From positions 45,853,475 through 45,917,474 of the forward strand of contig NW_023998415.1 of NCBI RefSeq assembly GCF_014805625.2: a DNA stretch of 64,000 bases, written 5' to 3'. The stretch's first letter is position 1. Every line of letters begins with the position of its first letter. This document shows positions 46,951 through 59,900 of the stretch, in pieces. Origin of the DNA: Glossina fuscipes. Its lineage: Eukaryota; Arthropoda; Insecta; Diptera; Glossinidae. The translations under genes and the position numbers were made by a program. A model generated the notes under the pieces. That model had not been told where the DNA came from. It made no database searches and saw nothing but the letters and a program-made list of their open reading frames with translations.

Positions 46951-47639
46951 TTGCTCTAAACCGACGAATACTTATAATTTTAATATATTATGCATGTATA
47001 TATGTATATTTATATGTATATAAATAAGTTCTGAAAATCGAAATTGATTCCTCCATAAAGCGAATATGACGAGTTCGGTTCTTTCGAAATTTTGATTATA
47101 GATAACTTGGACGTTGATGCTAATATAATAAAAAATTTAATTGTCTACAAACTATCGTTTAGTGTTCGTATATCAATGTGCTTCAAGTATGGATGCCAAC
47201 ATCTATGGTTTGGACGCGAAATAGTCGTCGATCCATTTTCGCATATCTATAAACTTTGTAGTACCACTACTCTCCTAAGTATCACTGCATTGTTATTGCT
47301 GGAGATGGACGGACTTATACGAATTTTCATCGTTTTTCGTAATAAAGTCTCGTATAATATTTTCGATTTTATAACTCGATTTTATTACATTTTCATCCCA
47401 AGCAAGCTCAAGCCAGAGTAACATGCAAAATGGCGGATATGCTACATGTTGACACTGAAGGTAAGCTTGTAAACAATTGAAATTTATACCGTATAAGTAC
47501 AAATATACAATAAATCTATAATGAAAAACGAGAGTAAAGACAAAGATCTATTATTAATGACCGCGTCTTTAGGTAAAGTACGATTTTTTTCAAAATGAAA
47601 ACAAAAAACACTAAATAAACACTAAAGACTTTACTTCAG
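46951..47639. other. Unique DNA
   Basis: Short AT-rich start, then non-repetitive. The 109-codon plus-strand frame 47092-47421 has no motif and is within chance length. It may include the 5' part of the mariner relic that follows. Confidence 0.4.
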
Positions 47640-48036
47640 GCTTTTTACAGCGGTTTTCATGACTGAAATGCATATCAGACGAGTATTTTAGGTCAATTGT
47701 GTAGATGTTGTTCAGATTTGTTGGCATAAGCTTTTTGCATGGCCTTGATGTCATGTCAAATGCACTCTTTCCGAATAAATCGAAATCATATTGTGTTACA
47801 GTCACGCGAATAGTGCGATTTTTCCTAAGAAAATTCAGCAGAAGCTTCTTTCGTTAAGTTGGTGTGTCTTCCGTCTGTTTAACGTGCCGAACACGAATGA
47901 CTTTTTCGTAAGCTTAAATGTGAGCAATCCAATCCATCTTCGTTTACACGGAAGATTTCTCTCTGAATATATACTTACCTTAGTGACGGCGATAACAATT
48001 TCTTCATGTATTCCGGAAAATTATTCATATATCTAA
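47640..48036 (+). mobile_element. Probable mariner relic 5 (plus strand)
   Basis: The plus-strand frame ending at 48036 contains ILCYSHANSA around 47790-47817, where mariners have 'v.lhHDNARpH'. It continues KKIQQKLLSLSW (matching 'rqKLleLgW') with the W at 47860, the right distance (about 20 residues) from the HAN/HDN motif. Next is VFRLFNVPNTNDFFVSL, matching 'vlpHppYSPDlaPsDyhLF.SL' with the third Asp apparently Asn. The second and third catalytic Asp are both lost. No TIR found. The dispersed repeat on the other strand begins within about ten bases of its end. Confidence 0.5.
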
Positions 48037-48044
48037 GTATTTTG

Positions 48045-48588
48045 ATTTTGAATCAATATAATCCTTTCTGTCTGGCCGTCGATTTGTCATCGGCTATTGA
48101 AAAGCTTACGGTCACATAAATGAAGATGTACAACTGACACACATACGACAGAAATGTGTTCGTCGTGTTGGTGGTCACAAATCAAGAGAGTCCTAGTTTG
48201 ACGATAACCATGCCCATAACAGACGACACAATAGAAATTACAATTAATAATTTATAATGGTTCAAAGCTCAGTGGAAGTTAGTCTTATACTGACTAACGG
48301 GAATTTATGGAAAAAAAATCACCTACAACCACGCCCAGAATAAATAGAAAAAAGTGTAATTATTAATAATAAATAAATTAAGACATATTAAGATAACAAA
48401 ATTAGGAAAACTATTTTCGAAAGTCCCAGCATAAAGACTATTGCCAACCATCGCGATATTCCCACTGATCCAGTCGACACGTCCGTGTCTATTCTAATAA
48501 AATATTGTATTGTATGGCTTGGGCTTAGGTTTTCGATATCGATAATTCCTTCTTTCTGGGATAAATACAACTTTCTTACTTGGTTTTA
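48045..48588 (-). mobile_element. Decayed dispersed repeat with CAAGTAAGAAAGT head (minus strand)
   Basis: On the minus strand the head is aaaaccaagtaagaaagttg, with the CAAGTAAGAAAGT string identical to the copy at 12317. Further in, 'tattctgggcgtggttgta' and near the far end 'gacaaatcgacggccagac' match phrases typical of the body and 3' part. Length about 540 bp, the same as the 12.3 kb copy. The head abuts a TTCA/TTTA tetranucleotide tract. No coding capacity; the 60-codon frame inside is spurious. Confidence 0.65.
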
Positions 48589-51410
48589 TTCATTTATTCA
48601 TTTATTCATTTATTTATTTATTTTTTTTATATCTTACTTTAAATGTAAATTTTTGATGTAAACTTTAATGAGAAACTTTAAAAAATCTCCAACAGAAAAA
48701 ACAAAGAAAAAATATTATGGAGAATTTAACTCTCCAAGTCCGATGAAAAGTTCTATATATATATATTTATATAATAATTCGATGGTAATGTGAACTGAAA
48801 TCTCTTGAATTTACTGCGCAGCAATGGCTGCCGTGGTAAGCGCCTCCCAGATATTGATTTTTCAAAATTAAAAAGAATAAAAAAGAAGAACAAACCTATA
48901 TATATATATATATATATCTATATCCATTTACGAACAAAACATAAACACACACACACACACACATACATACACATTACTATAAATATAAAGTTTAATATTG
49001 CAAAGTGTAATATAATTCAATTTTCCTCTTTCCCCCAAACTATGGGAACACCTAGCAGAGTACTATGTACTACGTAGTACGTATTACTATGTAGTTAGCG
49101 AAACCAAAGACGAGAGAAAAAGGTGAAATGCGTATGGAATCCCTCCCGCATGCTCTTCAAAATTTATGGTTTCATGATTTCCGCTTTGCCAGCAAAGTTC
49201 CGGTATATTTTCTAACAAATATTTAAAGCAAGCACGTGCAAAAGTAACGGTGGTTGCATTAATGTCACGATTACAATATGCCGAGACATGTATGTGTGCA
49301 TTGAGGAGTTTTCTATTGAAACGGTTTTCGGAAGCAACAACGAAAAAATGCTGAGAAACATTTTAAGGCGAACAAACAAACAATGAAATGAAAATAAATA
49401 TAAAAAGTAAAATGAAATAAAAGAAAAAAGAAAGGAACACAATAAGTACGAATATTATGTTAAAACACGTGACCGGAATCAAGTTAATGTATATACGCGT
49501 AACGGAAATAAGATTTCTATGAGAGATTTGCAAGCACACACGCACATAATGGCTAAAATTTGGTTTTGTTGTCCATGAAAAGCACAATCCTTTGTTAGGC
49601 ATTATTGTACGCTCTGCTTACATACGGGATATTGTGACATGATGTTGGGAATTATTGTCATGTTTTATTACACGAGATGAGATATTGGATTTTATGTTTA
49701 AACAATGCCACCTTATTGTGTTGTTATCGCTGCTACTACTACGTTAGACGAAGTCGAAGTCGTAACAAACAATTCTGGGGACAGAGAAAAGTACTCACAC
49801 TCACGCTCACACTACTCTTTTTGCGGCTTCAACTTCATTAGTTGTGTCGTGCGTTCGTTGTTTCGTTCATTCGTTGTTCGTTCATTCGTTATACAAATAT
49901 TGGCCTGCTGTGTGTTGAAGTGCTCGCTTTCACAGCAAAAGGAAAAAAAAAAATTTCTTCTTCTTCATTTTGTTTTTTTTTTCCATTTTTAAATTACAAA
50001 TCGCTGTTACTGTAGCTTCATCATCATCATCAACATCATCATCGTCATCAACACGGTATCGACTTTGCCATCTCTCTGCACTCTTTTAATATGTGCGTGC
50101 GTGTTTAAATTGTGTTGCTTCGTTTCTTTCTTTTTCTTTTCTTTTTTTTTTTTTTTTTTTTTTTTGTATTCCCTTCAATTTGAACACGTGCACAAGGACA
50201 TTTATTGGATTTCCTCTGCATGTGTTCGTTTTATTCTAATTAAACAACAGTTCTGGGTGGATGCGTGTGTTTGTGTACTATGAGTGCAGCACGACCATAT
50301 TAACCGTTTGTTTTTTTTTTTTTCTTGTTTTTTCTTGTTTTTTATAAGAGTTCGTTTTCAACGTCTGAGTGGATATGCGAGTAGATTTGCTTACACATGA
50401 TTTTTATTGTTGTTGTTGATGATAATGAGAATGATGCGACGAGACGATGGGTCTAAGCTAGTGGAGGTGGAATATTTTTGGTAAAACACACGATTTGCTG
50501 ACGCAAGTGTTCAATCAATTCTGATATTTGAAGATTACGTTTTATTGGAAGCAGAAAAGTGTACAAGAAAACGCAGACAACCGTACACCGTAGACATAGA
50601 CGTTTTGATACAAAAATTGCATTTTATGAATATTATATGTACATTATTTGTTAGACTTGTTTCCTCAAAAGTTATTAAAGCTCATTTAGGCGAAGATCAT
50701 CATATGTATATATATATATGTATATATGTATATAAAAACATGAATGCAAGCAATAAATTAAAAATGCAAGCAGACAGACAAACAAACAACAGACAATCAG
50801 ACATAGTTACCATATAACATATGTACGTAGGTATGAATGGACGTCCAGTACGATCCCATTAAAGTGATATCGTCGTAAAGTAGAAGAAATTTAAGAGGCA
50901 TAAATTTGTATACTTTGCAAAAATGTTCACGTATCAAATGGATGAGATTATACACATATATATGTACGTAGTATGTATATAGACATATATAAAAACCAAG
51001 GCGTTCATACCTGCATAGGTTGGTTGATATCTCTTAAAGAGTAGTAAACAAGTTTTTTATACGATCATGTACATGATTGTAATGGTCGGTGCCTTCGTTT
51101 GTTTCTTCGTCCGTCCGTCCGTCCGTCCATCCGTCTATCCGTTCAATCGTCTGTCTGTCTGTCTATCTGTCTGTCTGTTTGTCTCTCTCCATATATATAT
51201 TTGTATGTTTGCGTTTATTTGTCGTTCCTCTTTTCACTTCAGTTTCCAAAGTTGTAAATTTCGACTGCAATTTGCCAAAACAACAAATATCAACTGAAAA
51301 TTATGATTGCAATAAATGTGAACATATTTATGTTCATATATTTGTATTAATACTGAGCATTTTTTTTGTTTTATCTTTTAAAAAGGAAATCATCATAAAT
51401 TTATTGCCAA
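48589..51410. repeat. Microsatellite-dense block I
   Basis: TTCA/TTTA units at 48589-48622, AT at 48756-48770 and 48899-48917, AC at 48947-48962, T and A runs near 49947 and 49974, CAT/CAA/CGT units at 50021-50053, T runs at 50144-50165 and 50311-50322, AT at 50706-50732, CCGT then CTGT units at 51105-51187. A perfect 14-base palindrome is at 49067-49080. No gene is seen. Confidence 0.85.
51105..51187. repeat. (CCGT)n then (CTGT)n compound tract
   Basis: Six CCGT/CCAT units, a short break, then eight or so CTGT units. Confidence 0.95.
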
Positions 51411-53530
51411 CAAGGTGAGTAGGAGTGCTACCATCAACATTATTATCATTTTCGACCTCCTTCGACACGATCTTGAAATTACGCTCAGCTCAAATCTCTT
51501 AGCAGCTCCCCTTCACCTTTTCTATCCTGGACTAATATGAAAATAGTTTTTCGGAGAGTACGAAACTTTAGTATCCATCAAAAATATATATAGTAATTAT
51601 GATAACTAAAAATGCGTTCAAGATGTGAAGTGACTTGGTAACTTCACCTCGTGATATTACCGTGACTTTGTTTTTGTCAAAAATTATCTCGTGTTTTCAT
51701 TTAGGGAACATTCCAACAAGCTATTGCCGCAGTTACTGGTAATTAAGATTTACTGCAACTCGAAAGTTCTTCAGATACTAGATTATCCCGGCATTCGTGC
51801 GACCTGCATCAGCGGATGTATCTCCGGAGCACAAAATCGACCGCTAGTAGATTTTTAAAAATTTGGCTCTTCTCTTGGGTGACTATGAGAAATGATTAGC
51901 GGAAGTTGCATACTTTCATACAAAAAACTTTCACCTAAAATAAGTTGTTTGAAATAAAACTAAAAAAAAAAAAATATAAAAAAAAAATGCAAGTTAAGAT
52001 CACTGCTAACTTTCTAGTTTAACAAATCCACGATGCTTATTGCCATTGTCCAATGATCTCTGAAGAAGTTGGAGGAATTCGAAAATAACGGAACTACTTC
52101 TTTTTTCTTCTTTTTTATTTCATTAGGGGAAACGTGAGCCCAGCTGTTGCCTTCTGTTTTTGTTTGCTTATTTTTTCCTTAAGAGAAGCTTGCCGTTAAT
52201 GTGTAATGTGTGTGGTGCACTGATATTTGAATTTTATAAAAATCGGTTGGGGATTACAGATCAGCCGTCAGTATGGTGTGGTCCGGTTAAACGGTTAATT
52301 GGGTCGGGCAAATTCCTTGCAGAATATCATCCATTTCCCATGTCCATGCTAACACGAAATCTGTTGAGTCTGAAAGTTTGACTTCGCCTCTGGTCAGCAT
52401 GACAAGAATCGCGAAGTCGTTATCCTTTGGTGTATCGTTGAAAATTCGTTCGAAAATGGGTATTACCAGAGTATTCGCGTTACTATGGATTGCAGCGGAC
52501 GCCAGCTACATCTTTTGAGACGTTCGCATGAACTCGGAAGAGGAACAAGCAAGTTGTCTAATTGTCGACTTGCAATGAATGCAATCTTGTTCCTTGGCCA
52601 ATAGAAACAGGGCGGGGTTACACATGTTAGATAGGTCTCGCCTTGATCAGAAATGATAACGTGATCTTAAGCTTGCATGGTATTGTTGTATCGTTTTGGA
52701 AAATGAAGATCGACGCGCAATGTCACTTCCGTGCAGTATAGAGCAACGTGAATCAAGTGGATAGCCGCATTAAGCACTAGACACATCTACTGTGCCTAGA
52801 TTATCTTTATGCGTGGATTACGAGGTTAAATTTACTTGAATCAGTTGAAAACCCACTGAGAGATATTAATTTTATTCTTCCGAAAAATGCTTATATATAA
52901 ATAAGAACAAGAGTGAAAGTGACGAAAAACAGTATCTATTTGTTCTTTAAGTAGGGGAAAAATTCTGCTGATTTATAAGTGAATGACCGAGCGGCAAGGT
53001 AAAGCTCTGGGGAAATAAATCGCTATAAGAATAGCATATAGTTATTGGAATAAAGATTTGTTGTAAGAATTTTGATGTTAACTCTTCTCGTAACGACTAG
53101 CGATGTGCTTGGTATTTAATTTAAACGAGTGTGTATGCAATTTATTTCGAGAAAATTTCTTCGACCCTTAACTATTAACTGTTAATTTAGTTAAGGCTAA
53201 AAAAAAAAACGATTTCGATTGATTTGATATTTTTCGTTCATGTTATAGTGATATAGTAAAATTGATGCTGATCCTTAATGTGATAATCTAAGCTTAAGAC
53301 AATTTGCATATAGTTATACATTTATTAGGTTTCATTATTTCTTTCCAAATAATTGGGAAGGAACAGAAATATCAAAAATTAATTGGTTTTTAATGAATAT
53401 TGCAAATGGGCGGTAAGTAATTAACGTATGTTAATAACTTAAGTCATAAAAAATTTTTATTGTTTTTTTTAATTTTTTTTAATTTGCTCTTTTTCATTAA
53501 AGTGTTTTAAATTTATACGCGAATGTGGTT
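51411..53530. other. Non-repetitive segment, unassigned
   Basis: Simple repeats are nearly absent apart from a short A run at 51961-51974 and another near 53200. The interval 52100-52800 is G+C-richer and carries a 73-codon plus-strand frame (52160-52381) with balanced composition but no motif I could confirm. I looked for mariner blocks here and found only scattered, unordered resemblances. An old transposon is likely. Confidence 0.4.
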
Positions 53531-54308
53531 ACACATGTGAGGCAAACGCGTAAATACAAGTCTGATTAAGGAAGTCTGTAAGAATAACCAAAAACGAAGC
53601 TAAGAAACGAAGTAAAGAAGAGCTTATCGATACCGTATAAAAAGCCCCAGGGATACCATGGAAATTATTATTAAAAAAAAAAAACAAAAACGAAAAAACA
53701 AAAACAACAAAAAAGACCAAAAGAATGCAACAACAGTGGGCAACTACGCACCAATCAGTGAAATCAGTATGAAAGCTATAAGAATTATGCAGAGTTCTCT
53801 TGGGGTGTTGGTTTGAATTCGATATAATGGTCATCGTGCATGTAAATATATATATATATATATACATATGCATGCTGTTTATATAGCGCATACAAACGGT
53901 ATTTATTCATGCGTCGTTAAGGAATTTTTTTGAAACGTTTCATTCTTGACGTTCTTGTGCTCAAATGTTTACGGCTACTCTTCTATATAACGAGTACACT
54001 CCCTGTACACTCAGTGTAAGTGTATATCTGTTCACCTATGTATATCAGCGTGTACACAAGTTCCACAAGTATAACAAACGTCTTTTTATTCACATTTGTG
54101 TTTTACTTACGCTGTTGTCCCCCGTAGGCTTGCACGTGTTCCACTCTTAATTCAGTTCGTTATCCAACATCACTTTTTTTCTTTTTTTTTTTGTTTTCTT
54201 TTCTTTTCTTTTTATTTTATTTTATTTTTTTAAATACTTACTTATAGATATAAGTGCAAGAATGTTTGTATGTATGTATGTATATATGTATGTATGGGTC
54301 TGTATGCG

Positions 54309-54311
<3 letters not shown>

Positions 54312-54349
<38 letters not shown>
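54312..54349. repeat. (AT)n microsatellite
   Basis: About nineteen AT units, flanked by TATG units on the left. Confidence 0.95.
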
Positions 54350-54353
<4 letters not shown>

Positions 54354-56512
54354 ATGTGTGTACCTATCGAGCATATACAATTTCTTTTATATGCGTTTTA
54401 CTTTTACAAACTTTTCATATTATTTGCGCTCGAGATGTTGTTTTTGCCGGTGTTGTTGTTGAGAAATGTAAATAAGGATACAAGTCTCTTGGCGTACGTT
54501 CATCCGCGTGTGTGCATGCAATCAAATATTATTGTAGTTGGATTTAATTCCTCTATGCATAGTGTTTTAGCGAAATCTCCGACTATTGTGTGTAAGCTTC
54601 AGTAGGCGATATGACAAAATCGATACAACTTGTAAACGAAAAGCCCGTTAGATTGTATCATAGTTTTGTTTTTTTTAAACTGTTGTATTAGTTGTAGAAA
54701 ATTTTCTTTATTTGAGTTTTCAAACAAAAAGTTAAGAGTATCGCAAAATTAAAGTCTAGATCGCTTTCCTTTCAATAACGGGTTGAGATCCTCTCGAAGA
54801 CAATTTACTCTCGTACTCGCGTATTCTTACAAAAGCAAAATATAATTGTAAAGAATTTTCGGTTGAATTCCAGATAAACTGTTGTCTCTTTCACTACACA
54901 CTTACAATAAATAACTGAAGAAAATTCTTGTTCAAGTTGTTTAACACGCTAAACAGTTACATGAAAAGTTATTGCGACCGATTGTTGCCTTTTGTCCGCA
55001 TAAAGGATTACTTCATTCTATTCCGCTTGCTTCCATTACACGTACAAACACAAAATATTAAAACACTTGCATGATGTATAGTTCGTTTTTCAACTTTTAA
55101 TCAAACATAATTGCAGATGGAATCTTCTTTTAAGTGTCCCTTGAATGTTTCCTCTAAAAACTATGAAAAGAAACAAAGAGCTTGACTATCACTTGATCGC
55201 TATCTAAACCTAAATTACTAGAAGAATTCTTAAGACGGATCGAATTTGCTTATTTAAGTTCGAAGCGATCGAACTTGCAGCCGTCACATTGTTGACGCTG
55301 TGCCGAGATCAGAAAAGATTTTCCAAATGTTAAACGTCCTTTAACAACACAAGTAGTCCCAGTTACTGTATACGAAAACTGTGAAGATTTTTCAGAAAAG
55401 TACTAGACCGCTTAGAAAATCGTATTAAAACAGAATATTATTTCTTAACCATAAAATTGCGTAATGCCGCAATGCCCTGATATTCTTAATGTGGTCGAAG
55501 GGTAAAACGCACGTTAGCGCAGCTAGCATATCTATATAGTCATTTTGATATCAAAATTAATGATCAGGTGGTCTGTTTAGTTAGATCAGTATCGGAATGG
55601 CTGCAGAAGAAACATTTAGCCATTGGGAGAACAGTACAGGGTAAGGACTCAGAGCAATGATGGAAATACAATAAAATTTCGCTAAACTTTCCTTTCTTTC
55701 TACATATGTGCTCAACGTGAGACTAGCCGAATGGGTAAGAATAGCGATAACCAACCTGTGATGGCGGTTTCAAATCACAAAGCGAAGACTACACCTCGGT
55801 CTTCTAGTTCTAGTCAGTGCTTAGTCACTAAACGATTGTGCGCACATCTACTAAGCTACGCTCGTTTCTGTATCTCTTTCCTCACATCTTTCCGAATATC
55901 ACCGCATTACACGAATAGGGGAGATCCTCTTAAAATATGTATTTGTCTAATGCGTATTTTTCATTGTAAAGAGAGAAAGAAGAAGAAGAAGAAAAAGAAG
56001 TGAGATTGTGTCTATCCATCAATGATATATAGTAGATATAGTAGAGATTTCTAGTTTAAAGATTTTTGAAAACTCATTAGTCGTTGAGATGGTTTAATAA
56101 TATTAGTTTAATATTAGTTGATTTCGAAGATCCCTTTAGTTGAGATATCCACAAAAATCTATTGTATTCGATGACTCACTCAACTTGCAAAACAATTAAT
56201 TATTTGTTAAACGTTCAGATGCATTTGTGTTTTAATTAATAGCAATGTTTTTTGCTTTCTTTGTGTAAACTTTTTAATGAAAAAAAAGGAGGTTTTTTTT
56301 TTTTTTTTTTTTTTTTGAAATTGCCAACATGTTCATCGTAGAAGCGAGATTACCAGACATGTATGCATTAGAGTGACGATTGCATCTCGTTTTGCGGCAA
56401 GGCAGGCAAACGATAGCAATGACATATCGAACAGATGTTGTTTGCCAGTGTTGATTAGGTTGAAAAATTTGATGAAACTGAACAACTTGGAAACATTAAC
56501 AAAAGGCAAAAA

Positions 56513-56520
<8 letters not shown>

Positions 56521-56549
<29 letters not shown>
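56521..56549. repeat. (AT)n microsatellite
   Basis: About fourteen AT units following an A run. Confidence 0.95.
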
Positions 56550-56550
<1 letters not shown>

Positions 56551-57143
56551 CGACAGAATTACACTTAGTTTGATTAAGAAGCAAAAAACATCTGAATATG
56601 TATGTATGTATATATAAATGTATTTGTGTGCATATTTATGCATATATATATATATATATATGTGCGTGCATGTATATGGGCTCATGTAAATGCATTGTAA
56701 ATTTATATGCAGATAATACATCTGAGAGCAGTCATCTATTTACATGTACTTAAAAATATGTATTTGTTTTTTTTTTTTTTTTTCTTGCATAGAAAAAATG
56801 TATCTGGTATTTTTCGTTTTGTTGTGACTGTTGAGTTAGCAGAACAAGTGCATATGCTTTGTGATGATATAAATGAATTTTTTCCGTAAAGCAACTCAAA
56901 TATAAATGAAAAGATTGACTGACGCTCTACACATTATGAGTAAATTGAATATAATATTGTATGTCTCTATGTCTATCTCTTTGTCTGTCTATCTGTCCGA
57001 TTTGCTCACGCACAGCAGCGAATGACACATAACGTAGGCATTTGTGCACGCAAATCAGGGACATTACATATGAGAATGGCTGCGAGCTTCACTCACACGC
57101 TTAACGCAGCAATGTTATAGGCATGTGATGTGCCCACAATATT

Positions 57144-57146
<3 letters not shown>

Positions 57147-57178
<32 letters not shown>
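57147..57178. repeat. (AT)n microsatellite
   Basis: About sixteen AT units. Confidence 0.95.
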
Positions 57179-57179
<1 letters not shown>

Positions 57180-58200
57180 TATATGTATACGAAATGAAAT
57201 TTTTTAACAAAAATCAGGCACTTAAACGTAATTCTTAATTAATTATGCAGAGCGCGTGCCGCATGCAAACATAGGCTGAAATTAGCACAGACTCATTCGC
57301 AAAAAAACCGCTCACATACACAGATGCATGCACATAGCAAAGCTAATGACGTGATTTCATAAATTCCAGCATTGTTAAAAAAGCCACACAAAAGTCACCA
57401 AGGCGATGACGATGGTAACCTCATCGTCATCGGCATAGTACAACGGCGCATACAAACCAACCAGTCAGTGTCACTAGATTCAAAGGAAGACAAGAAGAAG
57501 AAACCGCTGCATATCTTTTTTTTTGTTTATTTATTTAATTCTTTTATTTTCATTTTTTTATTTTTCAGGCAAATATGATAAATTGGTTAAAGCAAATGTT
57601 TAATATGCGCTCATCTCGACCAAGAATTAGAATCGCCGCCAACCATTGGCGAAAGGCTTGTGTGTTAATTTATGATCAGATAGTTAATAATTTTTCATTA
57701 AAAAATTTTAAAATAAAAATAAAAAATTAAAGTCTTTACTGCGAACTAGAAGAGCAAAAAAAAGAAAAAAAAAATAAAATAAATAAAATAAATAAATAAA
57801 AGAAGCCATAGTGGATGAACAATACACGTTCACTTGAGTTAAGATTTTTCACGGAACAACGCAATACAAATCTAATGTCATCTTTAGGGTAACACCTACC
57901 TTTTTTTGCTTTCGCCATTTCAACCATTAAGTTTTGATAGTAGCAAAAGCCCAATAATAGCAAAAAGAGCACAAAAAAAAAAAAAAAAAAAAAATATTAA
58001 TAAATAAAAAATAACAACACAACTGTCATTTATTAATTGCTATGCACATGATGTCCCAGCTCTGAAGAAGTCATAGGTTTTTGCAATAATGCATATGCGA
58101 ATTAGAGACGAAAAAGAAGAAGAAGTAAATGCAGAATCTGAAAACAAAGGAGAAATTTATTATTTCTATGACGCGGTTTTTCATGACGACAATGACGGTG

Positions 58201-58236
58201 ATCATCATGACGATGATGATGATGATGATGATGATG
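58201..58236. repeat. (GAT)n microsatellite
   Basis: About ten GAT units preceded by imperfect GAC/CAT units. Confidence 0.95.
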
Positions 58237-58650
58237 CCGCTGTTGTTGGTACTGATGTTGCTAATTACCGCAGCACAATTATTTGACACATTTGTTGTTG
58301 TCTTTCTCAGGCACATGACATTTGTCATTTTACGCGTACAGACATGTGTTGACCTTCTTCGACACTTGTGTTATAAATTTGTCTATTTGCTGATCGTGTA
58401 TAAATGTTTGTATTTATGTATGTATGTATGTATGTATATATGTGTATGTGAATGTTTAATTTCATTTCGCTATATATCGTATGATTTAAGATGAAATTTT
58501 TAAAAATTTTCGTCTTCCTAGAAATTCACAAAATTCTACGAATTGATGGCAAAATGTTTTTTATTTCGTGAACATTTTCCCGTTTATTTATTTAATGAAT
58601 GAATTATTTATAAGTATATGTAAAAGAACGGCTGTTTTCAATAAATTTTA

Positions 58651-59639
58651 GCGCCACATGTATTTTTCTGTTTTTCTCTTTTTCTTTAAATTTTGGCAAA
58701 AAATTAATTTTAGAAATCGAAAAAAGATATAAAAATTCTTATCAGATGTTAAAGAAATTCTCTCATCTAATTTTAATATCGTTCATAAGTTTTCGTATCG
58801 AACGTGGCCTCTTCTTATTTCTTTACCCATTTACGCTTACATTCTGCTTGAGAAGAGATGGCATTCCTACTTGCAAAGTCTTTTGATAGCAAACTAACAT
58901 AGTTTCGTTTTCCAGGGCGGTCTCGGTTCCTTCTCTTCTCTTTTCTTTTTGAACGTCAGTTTCTCTTTTTCAATGATTTTATTAGAAAAAAGTTACAGAA
59001 GGTTAGAACACTTATCTTGGAATAACGAGAAAACAAGAGAATGGATTAGAAAACATTACTAAAAAAATAATTTTATCTAAGCAACCGTCGAAATTTCAAA
59101 TCATAAATTTAATGAATCGCGATGCCTTAAAATTTCATATTCACTGATTTTGGTTACACTTACTGAAGCTAGGATTCAATTTTTAAACAAATTACGTTAC
59201 TAATTGACTGCAGTGACGTTCAAACCTTAAGAATATCTTATAATCGAAAGATTGTTGCGTTTTGTTTTCTTTCAGCCATGAGAGCCTTCGAAACGGTATA
59301 TTTCCTTTCTTGGCTTATTGCAACGATCGTAAAGCAGTTTTTGATGACAAGATTTGATAATTTGCTCTTACCGTTGAGTCACTTAGCATATCCTAGTAAA
59401 ATAACGCATTTTATTAAGTTCAAAACTCTGCAGAATCTTAAGATATAGTCCTGGGAACCGGCAAACGAGATGAGAGCAAATTCATAAATAACTTTGCTGC
59501 TTAAAAATAAACAAAAAAAAAAAAAAATAAAATTTACCATCATTTTATGAAATGAATGAAACAATGTTATTGGTGTAAACTTTTCTATGTCCTTTCCCAC
59601 TTGAACTATCTCGATGGTGCCGGCTGAAAATGTGAAATG
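58651..59639. other. Unique AT-rich DNA
   Basis: Only an A run near 59513-59527 stands out. The minus-strand 103-codon frame (59379-59690) overlaps the mariner relic at its start; the rest has no motif. Confidence 0.45.
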
Positions 59640-59900
59640 AAATAAAACGGTCGTTGGCTGACGGGTACCAGGCATGAAAGAGTCGATCACAAAAGTCGAA
59701 TAGTTTAGTTGACAAGATCTCTGAAGATATCATTGCGTATTTTTCATCAATCATTAATATGAGAATTTCGTTACATTTTCGATATGCAAGTAATTTGCAA
59801 AAGTATTTTTCATATCTGGCAATTGACATTTGATTCAGTGGGAGTAAATAATTATTCCCCACTCACTTTTCGCAGAATTCGTGAGACAAAATGGAGAAAA
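59640..59900 (-). mobile_element. mariner transposase relic 4 (minus strand)
   Basis: The minus-strand frame starting at 59862 reads LLPLNQMSIARYEKYFCKLL and then IDEKYAMI, with the D at 59748-59746. This parallels, residue for residue in spacing, the mariner segment 'vPHeLnerQm..R...CeiLLsryk..sFLhrIvTgDEKWI' that ends at the first catalytic Asp. The next block, in another frame, is MPGTRQPTT at 59675-59649, matching 'vdPGqPatst'. The Asp-Glu-Lys is kept but the following Trp is Tyr. A plausible N-terminal continuation runs to about 60.0 kb. The C-terminal half was not found. Confidence 0.65.

Larger units (their letters stand above)
53531..58650. repeat. Microsatellite-dense block J
   Basis: A run near 53673, AT at 53848-53863, T-rich stretch at 54173-54230, TATG units at 54264-54298, AT at 54312-54349, GAA near 55977-55998, T run at 56293-56317, AT at 56521-56549 and 56644-56661, T run at 56766-56783, AT at 57147-57178, A runs at 57758-57800 and 57973-57994, GAT at 58201-58236, GTAT at 58417-58440. 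A unique island lies at 54600-55960 with no recognised coding. Confidence 0.85.

Noticed and set aside
47092..47421. 109-codon plus-strand frame as a gene
   Set aside because: No domain, chance length, and just upstream of a probable mariner relic.
52160..52381. 73-codon plus-strand frame as a mariner relic
   Set aside because: Scattered resemblances (CVW, HAN) occur in different frames and the wrong spacing.
54254..54605. Three overlapping plus-strand frames of 66-111 codons
   Set aside because: All start in TATG and AT tracts (Tyr-Val-Cys-Ile repeats) and carry no motif.
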